Shown here piece by piece: positions 9,560 to 20,260 of a stretch of 64,000 nt of DNA. The position numbers were made by a program, and so were the translations under genes. Position 1 is the first letter of the stretch. Every line of letters begins with the position of its first letter. Under the pieces are notes generated by a model. It saw nothing but the letters and a program-made list of their open reading frames with translations, was not told the DNA's origin and searched no databases. Origin of the DNA: Mantis religiosa (Eukaryota; Arthropoda; Insecta; Mantodea; Mantidae); NCBI GenBank assembly GCA_030765055.1, contig CM060953.1, forward strand, positions 98,874,701 through 98,938,700. Direction: 5' to 3'.

Positions 9560-11080
9560 CATCATATTCTTCTTGGGACAATCTCTAGTAATGAGCCCTC
9601 TGTTAAAGACACAAGAAGCATCGATTGTAGGCCTTAAGTCTTCCAATGCGTTATTTCGTACTAAATACCGTTGCGCAATTCTGAGCCCAATGACCATGGG
9701 ACTCGCAGAATTCTGAAAGTGATTTCTCCTTTCGTTTATCGAACCTGCCTGATTTTGTGTTAACTTGAAAGCCAGCAGCAGTGGATGTATGAGTATTCGT
9801 CAAACTGGCATTGTTTATTTTATGTGTGATCATGGTGCTATCTCATCATTCAAGAATTTCACGAGTATTGTGTTGTCACTTTCTGCTATGTTTTCCCTTC
9901 TAGCATGTAAAATCCAACGGCAGACAATATCATCGGGAAATACTTACAACAACTTTGGAGACAACATGCCGCCACAATAGCCGACATTCTCCCCTAAAGC
10001 TCGTGACGCCTGAATACGGTGGTTACACGCCATGAATAAAAACACTTAAAGCATCCGGAGTGGAGTTAATCGGCTTTAAGGCTTTGAGGTAGTCGAGGTG
10101 TGCTTGGATGACGCGGTTCTTGTCGCTATAACGTGATATTTAAGTTCTCTTAGTCTCGTCATATGATTCAGCAGTTACAGGGATGCCCTCAACTAAATCT
10201 TTCGTTCATCTTCCAAATAACCCCGGAGAAAGACATGTTTGCCAATGACTGTGACGAACGGGTTATTATCCATGGATGACTGGAATTGCTCCGATCTGGA
10301 CCATTTTTCAACATCGCCCGTGAATGGCTCTAACTTAAAGGTGGGAAGCTGCACCGCGTGTATCAAAGGTGATGGCTCAGATATTGGAATCACGTTTGAC
10401 GCCACGAGATTCGAACTGGCGAGCGACGTGCTTTCTTTATCACCGATGATGCCTGATGCCTTCAAATTTCCTGCTTAGCTATGCCCATGTACTCTTCGCA
10501 CTTACTGATGTCATCTTCGTACTCACTCTTCGTTAAGAGATGAGTTGATTTAAAACTTCTCCCAGCCTAAGCTTGTATTCCTAGTCCGTGGTCGGATCTG
10601 ATTCCCCGTCATTAACTGCGGAACTGAATCTTGCTATGTTCCCCCCAGGGGCCTACTTTGGTAGGTAAGGGTTTGGCGCACCCGGGGTCCCGAGCCAACA
10701 GTCTCCCTCGTGTGGGCTCCTCTTCGTGGCTGAGGGAGACGGTCAACAGACCCACCCACGTGTAGGCCGTGCGTGGAGACGATTAGATGCTTTTTAGAAT
10801 CTTTTCTAGTTTAGAGTTTAGGATTTAGTGAACGAAATTTTTAGTAGGGTTTGATTGATTTTTTTTGTACGTGTATTTTTAATAGGTTTTGTTACATTTG
10901 TATAGTTTTTAGAAAGTTTTATATCTGGCTTTTGCCATGACTAGTTTTTTAAAGGGCGCTGATGACCGCTGTAGTTGAGCGTCCTTATATATATCATCAT
11001 CATCTTGCTATGTTCGATCGTATAGTCTTACGTTTCCTTCGTAGATTTCCTAATTTTCTTTTCAGGTTATCTCCTGCCAT
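9560..11080 (-). pseudogene. BEL/Pao gag remnant, split by a LINE
   Basis: The apparent start is the ATG at 11080 (MAGDNLKRKLGNLRRKRK), about 280 nt after the primer-binding site. The frame is interrupted by a LINE 3' end at 10642-11001 flanked by a 14-bp duplication. Downstream, 10465-10193 carries the conserved BEL gag block (LPTFKLEPFTGD, NNPFVTVIGKHVFLRGYLED). Further on, 9833-9560 carries two zinc-knuckle-like motifs (FCESHGHWAQNC and CVFNRGLITRDC), both missing at least one metal ligand. Gag would package the element RNA. This one is broken by stops and the insertion. Confidence 0.8.
10642..11001 (+). mobile_element. 5'-truncated LINE 3' end in BEL gag
   Basis: 360-bp non-coding insertion flanked by direct repeats ATCTTGCTATGTTC (10628-10641 and 11002-11015), the mark of target-primed reverse transcription. 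Its 3' end (TTTTTAAAGGGCGCTGATGACCGC...ATATCATCATC) matches, in reverse complement, the sequence at about 28846-28960. The two therefore share a LINE family whose 3' tail is a simple (ATC)n repeat. Confidence 0.8.
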
Positions 11081-11342
11081 TGTAAAAGGTACAATCTGTT
11101 ATATAACTGGTAATTCGTTAGTCCTGAGAACTAATAACGATAGTATCGTACGTAAGCAATGTTTCTTAGTGAAAGTTATGTAGTATATCTATCTGATTGT
11201 CTTGTTAACTTTTATACACGGTGTAGCGAACGTTTTGAAGGTAAGTGTAACCAACTTTTTACGTATAAATTTGTGAACCAGTGCAGCGTTATTCGTCATG
11301 AGATAATTTGATTGATTTCCGTAGATATTTTCTCCCTTCCAA

Positions 11343-11358
11343 CCGTGTTTCGGCACCA
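11343..11358 (-). other. BEL primer-binding site
   Basis: Three bases after the 5' LTR end, the minus strand reads TGGTGCCGAAACACGG, the sequence characteristic of BEL/Pao primer-binding sites, complementary to the 3' end of a host tRNA. Confidence 0.7.
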
Positions 11359-11361
11359 AAA

Positions 11362-11540
11362 TGTGACACACACACGCGCACGCACACGCACACACACGCA
11401 CACACACCATAAAAGAAACGTCGTGTCAATCAGCTATATTTATTCAAGAACAAAAGGACAAGGCAAAAGAAACCATATACATAGAACTCATTGCAAAGAG
11501 GAATATACACACGGAACACTATCTCCATCAGTTCTCCACA
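11362..11540 (-). repeat. BEL/Pao 5' LTR (179 bp)
   Basis: Starts TGTGGAGAACTGATGG and ends TGTGTGTGTCACA on the minus strand, immediately before the primer-binding site. It contains an AATAAA signal (GAATAAATATAG). The last 40 bp are a (TG)n-rich run, so the microsatellite is part of the LTR. Confidence 0.8.
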
Positions 11541-11700
11541 CATGAAATGAGGATGGAGCACCGGTGGAATGAGATGGCGGGGAAAACCAGAGAAACCGGA
11601 GGAACCCCCCCCCCCGCACCGTGTTGTCTCACATGCGTGGGATCCTTGGTGAGAGTCAAGTGGTTTAGCGTTCGACCATGGCGCGGTCATTTGGCCATCG
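11541..11700 (-). repeat. SINE family 3 fragment
   Basis: Matches the minus-strand SINE at 63.4-63.7 kb from the ATGGAGCACCGGTGGAATGAGA segment through a decayed tRNA-like head (CTTGGTGAGAGTCAAGTGGT...CCATGGCGCGGTCATTTGGCC). Divergent, with a run of C at 11607. The BEL 5' LTR abuts it. Confidence 0.7.
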
Positions 11701-11706
11701 CTGAGC

Positions 11707-11956
11707 TTAGTACCCAACTGAACAATTTATCTTCTCCGGAACAGACAGCAATTTATTTACAATAGGAACACGCTTTTCAGGAGCATAAAAGTCATGTATA
11801 ATTCTACGAATCACACACCTGTCAAAATCATCCACATGACGAATGTCGGGTAGCTCTAAGCTCCATCGACTCTGGACACATTTGAGCATCATTTCACCAT
11901 CTCATTCATCGTCCGATGTGACTTAACGTTGGAGGACGTAAGATTACACACACACA

Positions 11957-11998
<42 letters not shown>

Positions 11999-12236
11999 CA
12001 TCCACATTCATTACAGACTGTGCAGGTCTTTTTCCGGTGTTCCTCTGGGGTTGCCTCGCACACTTAAATCTTGCACCTGTTTGCGAATTCTGTTTTGACT
12101 GTTCTTTCAGAAAGTCCTGTATATACGGCAGCTCTTGCAGCTTCTTGATCCTAGCTTCTTCATCACATCTCTCAATCACTTTTCTAATTATTCTCCTACC
12201 CTCAGAATGTATAATTCTTTTCTTCTTTACTTCCAC
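11707..12236 (-). pseudogene. Transposase-like gene split by a SINE
   Basis: Minus-strand ORF starting MEVKKKRIIHSEGRRIIRKV (12236) and running to MNVDDF. It is interrupted by a 155-bp SINE/(CA)n insertion and resumes in the same sense as DRCVIRRIIHDFYAPEKRVPIV to 11707. The IDDFDR..IR..VH.FY...K.VPT pattern with a basic N-terminus resembles an N-terminal DNA-binding region that I associate with Tc1-like DDE transposase relatives in insects. This is from memory and not a database match. The catalytic part is absent because the sequence runs into a SINE fragment at about 11700. Confidence 0.6.
11838..11992 (+). mobile_element. SINE family 1, 5'-truncated, with (CA)n tail
   Basis: Contains the SINE 1 body (GACGAATGTCGGGTAGCTCTAAGCTCC and CGTCCGA.GTGACTTAACGTTGGAGGACG) and ends in about 45 bp of (CA)n rather than poly(A). 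It is flanked by perfect 15-bp direct repeats CAAAATCATCCACAT (11823-11837 and 11993-12007), which encode the NVDDF of the interrupted gene. Confidence 0.9.
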
Positions 12237-12239
12237 TTT

Positions 12240-14582
12240 GCTGAGTTGGAAAAACTTAATTTATTTTAAACTTTGGAATGGAATTTTAACAGTATGTTGT
12301 GTCCCTATAAAACTGAATTACCATTTCCTGGTTTAAAGTCGTTAAACTTGGCAATGGACGAGAAATCCTTAGCTCGTCAATTCATGGAGCAATAACCACA
12401 CAGTTATGCCGATGCCAGTAATTCGGGACATTGAACCTAGCAACCGCGAAGTTATAACCGGCGTGTCTTGTGGACTTTGGACGGAATATGGATGGTGGAT
12501 GGTGGATGGAATATCCGAGAACATTGGTAAGGTTTTTGATCATCTAATGTGAAAAGGTTCCGTGTTCAGTGATTCGGCCCCCTCTTTCTAATTAACTGAG
12601 CTTATAGCCGCAGGTTTGGCTGGGTACGGGCTAGTCCAATCTGAAATCTTCTGGAGGGGTTACGCCGATTCTCCAACTCACCACGTACGGGGCGTATCAC
12701 CAAAGGTAAGGAAGCACCCACACGGCCTCAATGTAACTATGTAAATTTTACTGGTATTTGAATTGTTTGAGCCTGAACAAGACATTGATGTAACGGGGTG
12801 TATAACATCAATAATAAGAGCATGGTAACTCCCTTGTACCATCCTTGCTCTATCACCTAATTCCCGGCTATGTACCCCCAGTCGCTATTCCATCCTGGGG
12901 TGCGACAATACTACACAGCAAAGTGAGGAGGCATACCGGAAAATATTCCAAACACAGAGATGTTTACGTGAGATGTCGCACAAATAGGGCGAAACAGTGT
13001 ACGTACACTCTGTTCAGATGTAATCTTGTCTTCTGGACAGCCACGCAGGTTGACGCGAGAAATCATGCATAATGTGATTGAAAATTGTGACAAGGAGAAA
13101 GAAGAGGAAATCAAAATACCTTTGCAGTTCTCAATAGTTACTGCTGATGCGTTGTCTGGGATTGCATCTATAGTATTTTAATACTCTAGGTATGTTGATT
13201 AATCAGTCAATACAACTGTTTTTTCTTTCACGTCCGTGGCATGTTTTATATTCAGTAGCTATGTCGGAGGAGGGATACATTTTATATAAAGTTATGTAAA
13301 CGAAAACTATGAATATGTCGTTAATGTTATTTGTATTTTCATTCGTGTATATCTTAAACTAATATGAGATTGTGTTCCATTAGTAAAGGCAATAATAGTA
13401 TATAAAATTACATACACAATTTTGTATAGCTTAACATTGTGATGCATTTAAATCTTGTGATTTATATATTACGGCAATGGCCTATTTGTACAGATAGATC
13501 ACGCTTCAGAAAATAAGTGTTATTACCATAGAATTACAGGAATTATTTAATACGAAAAACTTTCCGTTAATGGCAGAGATTGTAAATTTTCTTTTATTTT
13601 TTGTTTGTATTTGTACCAGAAAACTGAAACAATTTATAGGAAAAAGGGATGGAATATTGAAAAAGAAGTTCGCGGTTGATGATTTGTACACGATAATAGC
13701 GACAATGACAGAACATTGCTGATGGTATCCTTGGTACTACGCCTTTGCCAGCTGAGTAACTCCCATTTTAGATATTTATCCCGTTGTACAGATTGATCAC
13801 ACTACAAAATTAGTGGTAATACGTACACTTCCTATACTTGCAATAATCATTTAATAGTAAAAGTATAATAACTAATTTAGTTGGTTTTCTCTATTTTTTT
13901 CTGTTATGAAAATTGTAGAAGATAACCTCATTTTCATTATTTGAAAAAAATATTACTATAAATAATTACGTTGGTATTGTTTAATGTACGTATTTATAAT
14001 CATTAAAGTAAATGTTTATGATTATGCACCCGAGTTGCGTGTAATAACTGGCAAACCTTTCAAATTAGACAAGCAGCTTGAAGTGCTTCATTTGTTTCGT
14101 CCCTCTCTGTACGCCAACTTGCTAATATTTCACTCTTCTAATCTGCGTGATAAGCCGCAGCGCTGGTCACTGAAGGCCAATACGTACTCGTATAATGTAA
14201 CAATTGAAACTAAGAGAAATTAGCAGTGAGTAAACATTGCATTAGTAACATTGGAGGAGTACGTTGGCAATACCTGAAGCAAAATAACGCTTGCGCGAAT
14301 TTTTATAAAATTTAGATCAGATATGAGGAATGTCTCTTCTCTCCATTTCATTCTCAGCCCGCGGACAGAGAGTACAGAGGAAAGGTAAACCGCGTTTCGA
14401 TGACTTTTATTGCAGATTACAACAAATAACCTAATGAAAGTTTTGTAAAGGGATCTTTGAAAAAGCTTTGGCTTTATTTTGCTTTTGGTTTCAAATCATC
14501 AAATTATTAGATAACCTTTCATTGCGTTCATCTACGGCTAACGGAATCACGTCTTTTCCGAACGGATGCATAGAACAAGTAA
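12240..14582. other. No recognisable gene
   Basis: About 2.3 kb of AT-rich DNA without supportable coding. Short open frames (for example 12845-13072, 13506-13691, 13984-14223) have no recognisable motif. A modestly GC-richer patch at 12600-12720 may be an old repeat. Confidence 0.5.
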
Positions 14583-14584
14583 TA

Positions 14585-15289
14585 AAGGGTCTTTCAATAA
14601 TAGTCTCCTATCTTTAACATGTGATAGCTGCCGTTGTCGAGTTACCGCAGTATTTTTTTTCCATGTGGTTACAGTTGTTATTGACAAATAACCATGGAAT
14701 GTTACAGTATTCGGCAATTATGAAAATTTATTATAAAAATAGATAATCTATTCGCCAAACCTTCCGCGTGTTGCGTGATACCGGGCTCCTATAAGAGACT
14801 GTTTTTGGCCTCAGTTGGATGGTATGGATATCAAAACATCTGGTTCCAGCAAGGTGGTGCCACATGTCATACTGCTCTCGAAACAATCGATCTTTTGAAG
14901 GAGAAGTGCAAAGGTTTCAAAATTTCCCCTGATAGTGATATAAACTGGTCTCCGAGATCATGTGACTTAACGTCGTTGGATTACTTCTTGTGTGGCCATG
15001 TTAAATCTCGAGTTTATGGCAACAAGCCAGAAACAGTAAATGATCTTGTGAATAACATCACGCATGTTATTCGTTAAGTTTGACCTAACTTACGTTCTTC
15101 TGTCATTGAAAATTGGGTCAACCATATACCCAACGAAGTCGCGGCGGTCGCTTAGCTAATGTTCTCTTCCACACATAATGATATGTTCCAAAATAAAAAA
15201 AAAAATAAAAAAAAATAAAAAACCTCTATCATTTATAAAACGTGTTTTATTTAAGTTCAAAGATAGGACACTATTGTTGAAAGACCTTT
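14585..15289 (+). mobile_element. Mariner-type element, internally deleted
   Basis: 705-bp element with inverted termini. The left end reads AAGGGTCTTTCAATAATAGT and continues CTCCTATCTTT. The right end, reverse-complemented, reads AAAGGTCTTTCAACAATAGT and continues GTCCTATCTTT. TA dinucleotides flank both sides (14583-14584, 15290-15291), as expected of the Tc1/mariner superfamily. The interior keeps only the C-terminal half of the transposase. Confidence 0.85.
14775..15077 (+). pseudogene. Mariner-like transposase C-terminal fragment
   Basis: A 100-codon open stretch matches the catalytic C-terminal half of mariner-like transposases: NIWFQQGGATCHTALETIDLL, then NWSPRSCDLTSLDYFLCGHVKS, then a YGNKPETVNDL tail. 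In active relatives the first block reads QQDGA, with the Asp catalytic. Here it is QQGGA, so that ligand is lost. The D of SLDYFL in the third position remains. The N-terminal DNA-binding domain is absent. This is a non-autonomous, catalytically dead remnant. The apparent ATG at 14775 is not a natural start. Confidence 0.85.
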
Positions 15290-15291
15290 TA

Positions 15292-16446
15292 CAACCTTAC
15301 TAAACATTTGAGGATAAAGAGGTACAAAACCATAAAGTAGAAGCACCATGAGCACTCACGATCTCTGGGTCGATAGCTGACACTTTGACCTTGCTTCTCT
15401 GGTATGCCGCATTGTTCTTAACCTGCACCTTAGGTTGCATGTTTGGTTTAATCGTTTTGTGAATTGAAAGGGGATACCAGGCAAGGCATTTCTCTAAGCT
15501 TTTGTAGATATGGCTCTTATTTTTTGTCTCTCTTCAGTGGAAATGTAACCTATAGCCACAACCTAACAATGCTGAAATTCAATGCTGTGAGACAGCACGA
15601 TAGCTTACAATTAGAGGTTGAGAAAAATTTAATGGAACTTTATCGAAACAAAATAAAAAAAAACACACAAAATAAATACAGCAATTTCTTAAGCAGAATG
15701 AATTAGGCTAGTACAAAATAATACCAGGTGAGGACAGCCGTTGGTTAGATTTTATGCTATATTTTAATGAACGAATGTTTATGTTAGTTTTAATTTATGT
15801 CAATGCTTCATTGACAGTGGACGTCAGCGCTCCCAATTATTTAATGCATATCGTACTACTTGACTGTGGAAAGTTCCTCTATTTGAAAATTACGTCTATC
15901 CTTGTTTGCATTATTTTATTATTAAGGTGGGTTGTAAGTGTACACTGACACATTTATCGGTAATAAGCGAAAATTAAAACACGATCAAAATGTTTTTGGA
16001 ACTTCAAAAAGAGGGTTTTTTTTTCTAAGGATACCAATGTCGTAATGATCTGCTGACTCCTGAAAGATGTCTGTACATTTGCTAACAGATATTTAAAGTG
16101 TAATTTGCGTTAATACAAACACATACATACTTGTAACGAACTTTTTGTTGTTGTTATTTTTAAATCCAGGCATGACTGAAAGAACAGCAGTTGTGGAGGG
16201 AGAGAGGGGGGGCTGAAGAGTGTGCGACTAGATGGATGGAATTTGCTTAGGGATGGGGCAACAAAATGGCATATTCATTGCCAACGAGCGCGGAGGTGGA
16301 ATCAGGTTGCCTCCCCCCCTTTAGCTGGACAGTTACATGCGTTTTCAAGCACCCTTCCCCAAAACGTATTTGCAATTTTCTCTTTGCGCATAGATTGTGT
16401 ATCACTATTCTGCTAGAAAGATGTCGGCAATGCCATAAACCGCTCA
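15292..16446. other. No recognisable gene
   Basis: AT-rich DNA with A-rich runs near 15190 and 15660. ORFs at 15464-15706 and 15754-15948 look like chance frames. Confidence 0.5.
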
Positions 16447-17160
16447 CTTAAGGATACCTATAACTGAAAATTTGAAATCCTGAACTAATAACACTAGCTT
16501 TTTAAGATTTATACCATAGATGCAACTTAGTGCAAATATGATACAGCCCAAATTTTATCAGTTTCACTTTGATAGTTTGGAAAATATGGTCAAATTTATT
16601 TATTTTTGGTTACGTCACCTAAAAGGTCCCTTGCGACAAAATAACTTAAATTTTGGTCCAATATTTTAACGACAGGTTCTCGATACATCCATTTTTTGAA
16701 TTTGCCCTAGGTTTCTCTGTCTCAATAACTTTAGGCTCGATAAATTTTTAAAGCTGTGAATAAGACTTTTTTGCCCAAAATTTGAAATGTTTGTGTTTTG
16801 AAGTAAAGAAAGTGTACTTAAACGCATCTCACAATAAAAACCCAGGGCAATTTCTATTCACTGTGTCTCTATGAACGTGTGCAGCGTCTAACACCAAAAC
16901 TGCGACGCAAGGAACATTTTGAATGATGGAAATAACTGCAATTTTCAACAGCAGGAAAACAAGGATAAAGAATTAGAATTTATATCAAATACTAGCATTC
17001 ACGTAACTTTCAAACTAGATTAAAGCATTTAAAAATGGCTTGCAGATGTTATCTAAGCATTCTTCGGATTCAGGAAGGCTTGCACTATTTTATAGACTAA
17101 AAAGAAGAAAATGAGATTTTTTTAAATGTTCATGAAATTTCAGTCATACATATCCTTAAG
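16447..17160. mobile_element. 714-bp non-autonomous element with TTAA ends
   Basis: Imperfect terminal inverted repeats of about 28 bp: CTTAAGGATACCTATAACTG on the left, and on the right, reverse-complemented, CTTAAGGATATGTATGACTG, followed by AAA.TTT. TTAA occurs at both outer edges (16448-16451, 17156-17159), the target used by piggyBac-type and a few other transposases. The first bases after TTAA are GGATA, not the usual piggyBac CCC, so the superfamily is uncertain. No coding capacity. Confidence 0.55.
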
Positions 17161-17876
17161 TTAAGAATTCCACCAAAATACCGATCACCCAATCCTTACT
17201 TCATTCACGTAAACACGCGATAAACAAAATAAGGACGGAAGAAGAACAAGAAGCCTCCAGTAATTTCTTAAATGTTTTCTGTTCATCAGTAAGAATGCAT
17301 GAACGTTTAATAAAGGGTCATCATTTAAACTAAATTCACTCTTAGGTTCATATGCACCAAAACAAACCCACGTGACCAGTGCGTGGAGTAAAGCACGGTA
17401 GCAATGCGTGCAGGGTCCCAAAGTAATAAATTAAATTTTAAAATGCACTTTAGTCATAAATGTTCTATTTTGTGCAAATACTTAAGAGTTAAATTAACAT
17501 TAATGAGAATGTTAAACAGAGCTACAAGTCTCAACTGCATGTTTGGATCACCTCTAGCATCCGGATATCAATAGAATAATATTTACGGCCAGTTTCTCTT
17601 TAGGACCATGGGCGACGGCGAGTTAGTTCTTCTGTCTTCTCGACTTATTTGCATAAAGCATGAGTGATATAGTGGTGAAAAACAATAGTGTTGAATGTGT
17701 ATTATAAACCACGCTAGTAGAGTAGTAGCGTGTTTAGAAAGTTTGGGTGTGACTGCAGCGGCAAACTGAAGGAACTGGAGCCAAAAATCACAATGAACCA
17801 TAGTGAAGGATCGACCTTGTATGCTTCAGCGTGTCATGTGTCGGCAATATCCATATCATCGATGGTACAATAAATC
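17161..17876. other. No recognisable gene
   Basis: AT-rich. Short minus-strand frames at 17185-17421 and 17583-17801 lack any recognisable motif. Confidence 0.5.
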
Positions 17877-18339
17877 AAAGGAAGCAGTGGCATATATTAT
17901 GGGCTATCAAAGCTATCACCGAAGCCCATATCTAAAGTAAAATAGAAATTTAATAAGCAATATTAATAATAAGTGCAATACCAGCCAGTTTCCCCATAAA
18001 GAATTACTGCGTAGGGTGGCATATCTCTCGTTCCCTACCACTGAACGGAGGGGAATGCAGAGCTTTGGAAGCTCACTATTTCAGCCTTCTCTATGGTACG
18101 GGCAACGAGGGGCAATGTGGAGGAATGCAGGATTCAGCACGCCAAGGCTTCGGAATCCTACACCGCTACAAACATACGAGCTTCTCCGAAACGTACCGTA
18201 CGGACATGATTGGCTTTGGAGTTCAGAATAACACGTGGATTTAAAGGCAAGAAGAGCGTGATTTCAATTACTGAGTGATTGTTACGGTCCTCACTTATCT
18301 CATAGTTTACAGTGTACCAAGACAGTCGCTAGCGCTAAG

Positions 18340-20260
18340 AAAACAGAAATGCATTGAACAGATTGATTCAGTGGTTCTTCTTGCAAAACAGGAATGTTCG
18401 TTTAGAGACCACGATGAAAGTGAGGAGTCATTAAATAAAGGCAATTATATAGAATTGCTGCAATTTCTGGCTAATTATGATGCGGCACTGTCTCAGCACC
18501 TAAAGACCGCTACCGTTTTCAAAGACACCTCGGCTCTTATACAGAATGACCTAAAAGATGCCGTGGCAAGTGTACCTCTGACGTTACTAGAGGAACCTCG
18601 GGTCGAACATTCGAACCCCTGCTTTATAGGGAGTCGTTCGGATTGGGTTGGACTCGAGGGGGCAGTGGTTCCCGATACCCGTGGGAGATCGGGTACATCT
18701 CCGGACGGGGTTGAGGGAAGCCATTAATAACTCCGCATACTAGCCAGCATAGCTTGTAGAAGGTGTGCTAGATGACCAGGCGACCCCACCGAGGTCATAT
18801 CGGTAGCCTTCCCATTTTGGAGTTGGCGCGCGTAAGTGGCGTCCGTCTTGAGTCCACAGGACCAGATGGGGGTGGGGGGGCCATGTTGGTCTCTAGGTCT
18901 TGCCCTATGGAAAGCCCCACGGAGGCGCCGGGCGCCCTTTTGGGACAGCTCGGTAACTCCCTGGTCGAATGAGGCCCGGGTCCTTGGTTCTACGGGTCCA
19001 GGACTAATGGGAGTAGAAGCTCTGACATTAACTGTTGATAAAGATAAGATTAAATCAGATACTGATAAGACTAGTTTTGTTGGACTCAAGCTCAATGAAA
19101 CGACTGATGTCTCCAATAAAAGCCAAATGTCTATTATTCTACGCTATATTGACTAAGAAGAAAATTGCACACAACAATTTCTACATTTCACTGATGTAAG
19201 TTTCTGGACTTAGGCTTTAATTAAAACCGAGTGTCCAGCTTTATTCACTGCTATAGCCATAGACTTAACCTAATACTTCCCCAGTCTGTGAATTTTATTA
19301 AGGAAACCGGACAATTCTTTGTTTCTCTTAATGGTTTGCCCGCTTTTTTCTCACATTCCAATTCACGTACAAATACTCTTAAAGCTTTTACTGAAAAGAA
19401 AATGCCAATTATTGCACCTACACGATGGAATTTTGCTTCCAGACTTATATGCACAGTTCATCACTGTAGAAGGCATCTTATTAGTTGCTTTACTTCAATA
19501 GAGGACTGGGGACTGGTCTAGCGAAGTTAACATGGCTTCAGGCTTTGTGTGATTTCTCTCAAAGACTCGAACCAACCTTTTCTTGATTATGTTCAGTAAA
19601 GTTTTTACATTTTCTGGTATTCTTTTTGACATTTTACAAAACAAGACCATGGACACCTGTTACTGTAGGGAAAAAGTACACGAATTTATTACCACACATC
19701 AAAATATTAGAAATACAGGATATGAAGAACTATGGTCAGAAACTATGAGCGTTGCTGATGAAGAGAACGAAGAAAGGCCTAGAAAGAGAAACTGTCGTGA
19801 AGATGAAACCCATTCTTCGTACAGGATTTTCTGTGAGTATCTGGACACATTAATAACTCAAACTAAATTAAGATTTGATTCACAGAAACAGTTGAAATTT
19901 CTGCCGTTACTAGATTCTAAACAATTTGCGAGTTACGATTGAAAGTTTCCAACAAATGTATTTCGTGAACTGAAAGAACCATATATTTCCTATTTCTAAA
20001 TACTGTCTTTGAAAAATGAACTGAAGGTGTTATATTCACTTCAAGAATTTTCTAACAAGTCCGTTCAAACCATTTCAAATTATATGAAATCAAATGAACT
20101 TGATGTGTACTGTAAAGTTTATAAACTATGTGAATTGATTTTAACATTTCCTTCTACCACTGCAAGTGCAGAGAGTGGCTTTTCAGCCTTGAAACGAATA
20201 GAATCTTATTTACGTGCAACACAATGACTAATTCTTCTGAGCAACTTGGCTCTTCAATCC
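18340..20260 (+). pseudogene. hAT transposase pseudogene, copy 2
   Basis: Same transposase as copy 1 with different damage. The TTF zinc-finger segment is deleted. The DUF4371-like part is well preserved (FRDHDESEESLNKGNYIELLQFLANYD...LKDAVASV, to 18570) and is then split by a 459-bp insertion. After it, the motif reads GLKLNETTDVSN, so the Asp found in copy 1 (LDETTD) is Asn. A block at 19231-19521 (FIHCYSHRLNLIL) follows a deletion, then 19583-19942, and the dimerisation motif TASAESGFSALKRIESYLRATQ at about 20155-20226. Not functional. Confidence 0.85.
18574..19032. mobile_element. 459-bp GC-rich insertion of unknown type in hAT copy 2
   Basis: Absent from copy 1, where the flanks are joined (GTGGCCAGTG / TTGTTAAAG). 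The insert is markedly more GC-rich than its surroundings. It begins ACCTCTGACGTTAC and ends GCTCTGACATTAAC, so its ends are near-direct repeats. A possible 3-bp target duplication TGT lies at 18571-18573 and 19033-19035. It contains a GGTCGAACATTCGAACCCC palindrome-like motif near 18600. No coding motif recognised. Confidence 0.6.

Larger units (their letters stand above)
5813..11540 (-). mobile_element. BEL/Pao LTR retrotransposon, decayed and nested
   Basis: Minus-strand element bounded by two related LTRs (11540-11362 and 6016-about 5813). Order from the 5' end: LTR, primer-binding site, gag, protease, start of pol, then integrase and a purine-rich tract before the 3' LTR. The reverse transcriptase core is missing, replaced by a Gypsy fragment (7230-8020). 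A LINE 3' end (10642-11001) interrupts gag. The 5' flank is a SINE family 3 fragment. I could not match a 5-bp target duplication across the two ends. The element is inactive. Confidence 0.8.

Noticed and set aside
12845..13114. Opposed ORFs in an unannotated region
   Set aside because: No recognisable motif on either strand.
18724..19156. Opposed ORFs of 106-130 codons
   Set aside because: They fall in the GC-rich insertion, where stops are rare by composition, and cross its border.
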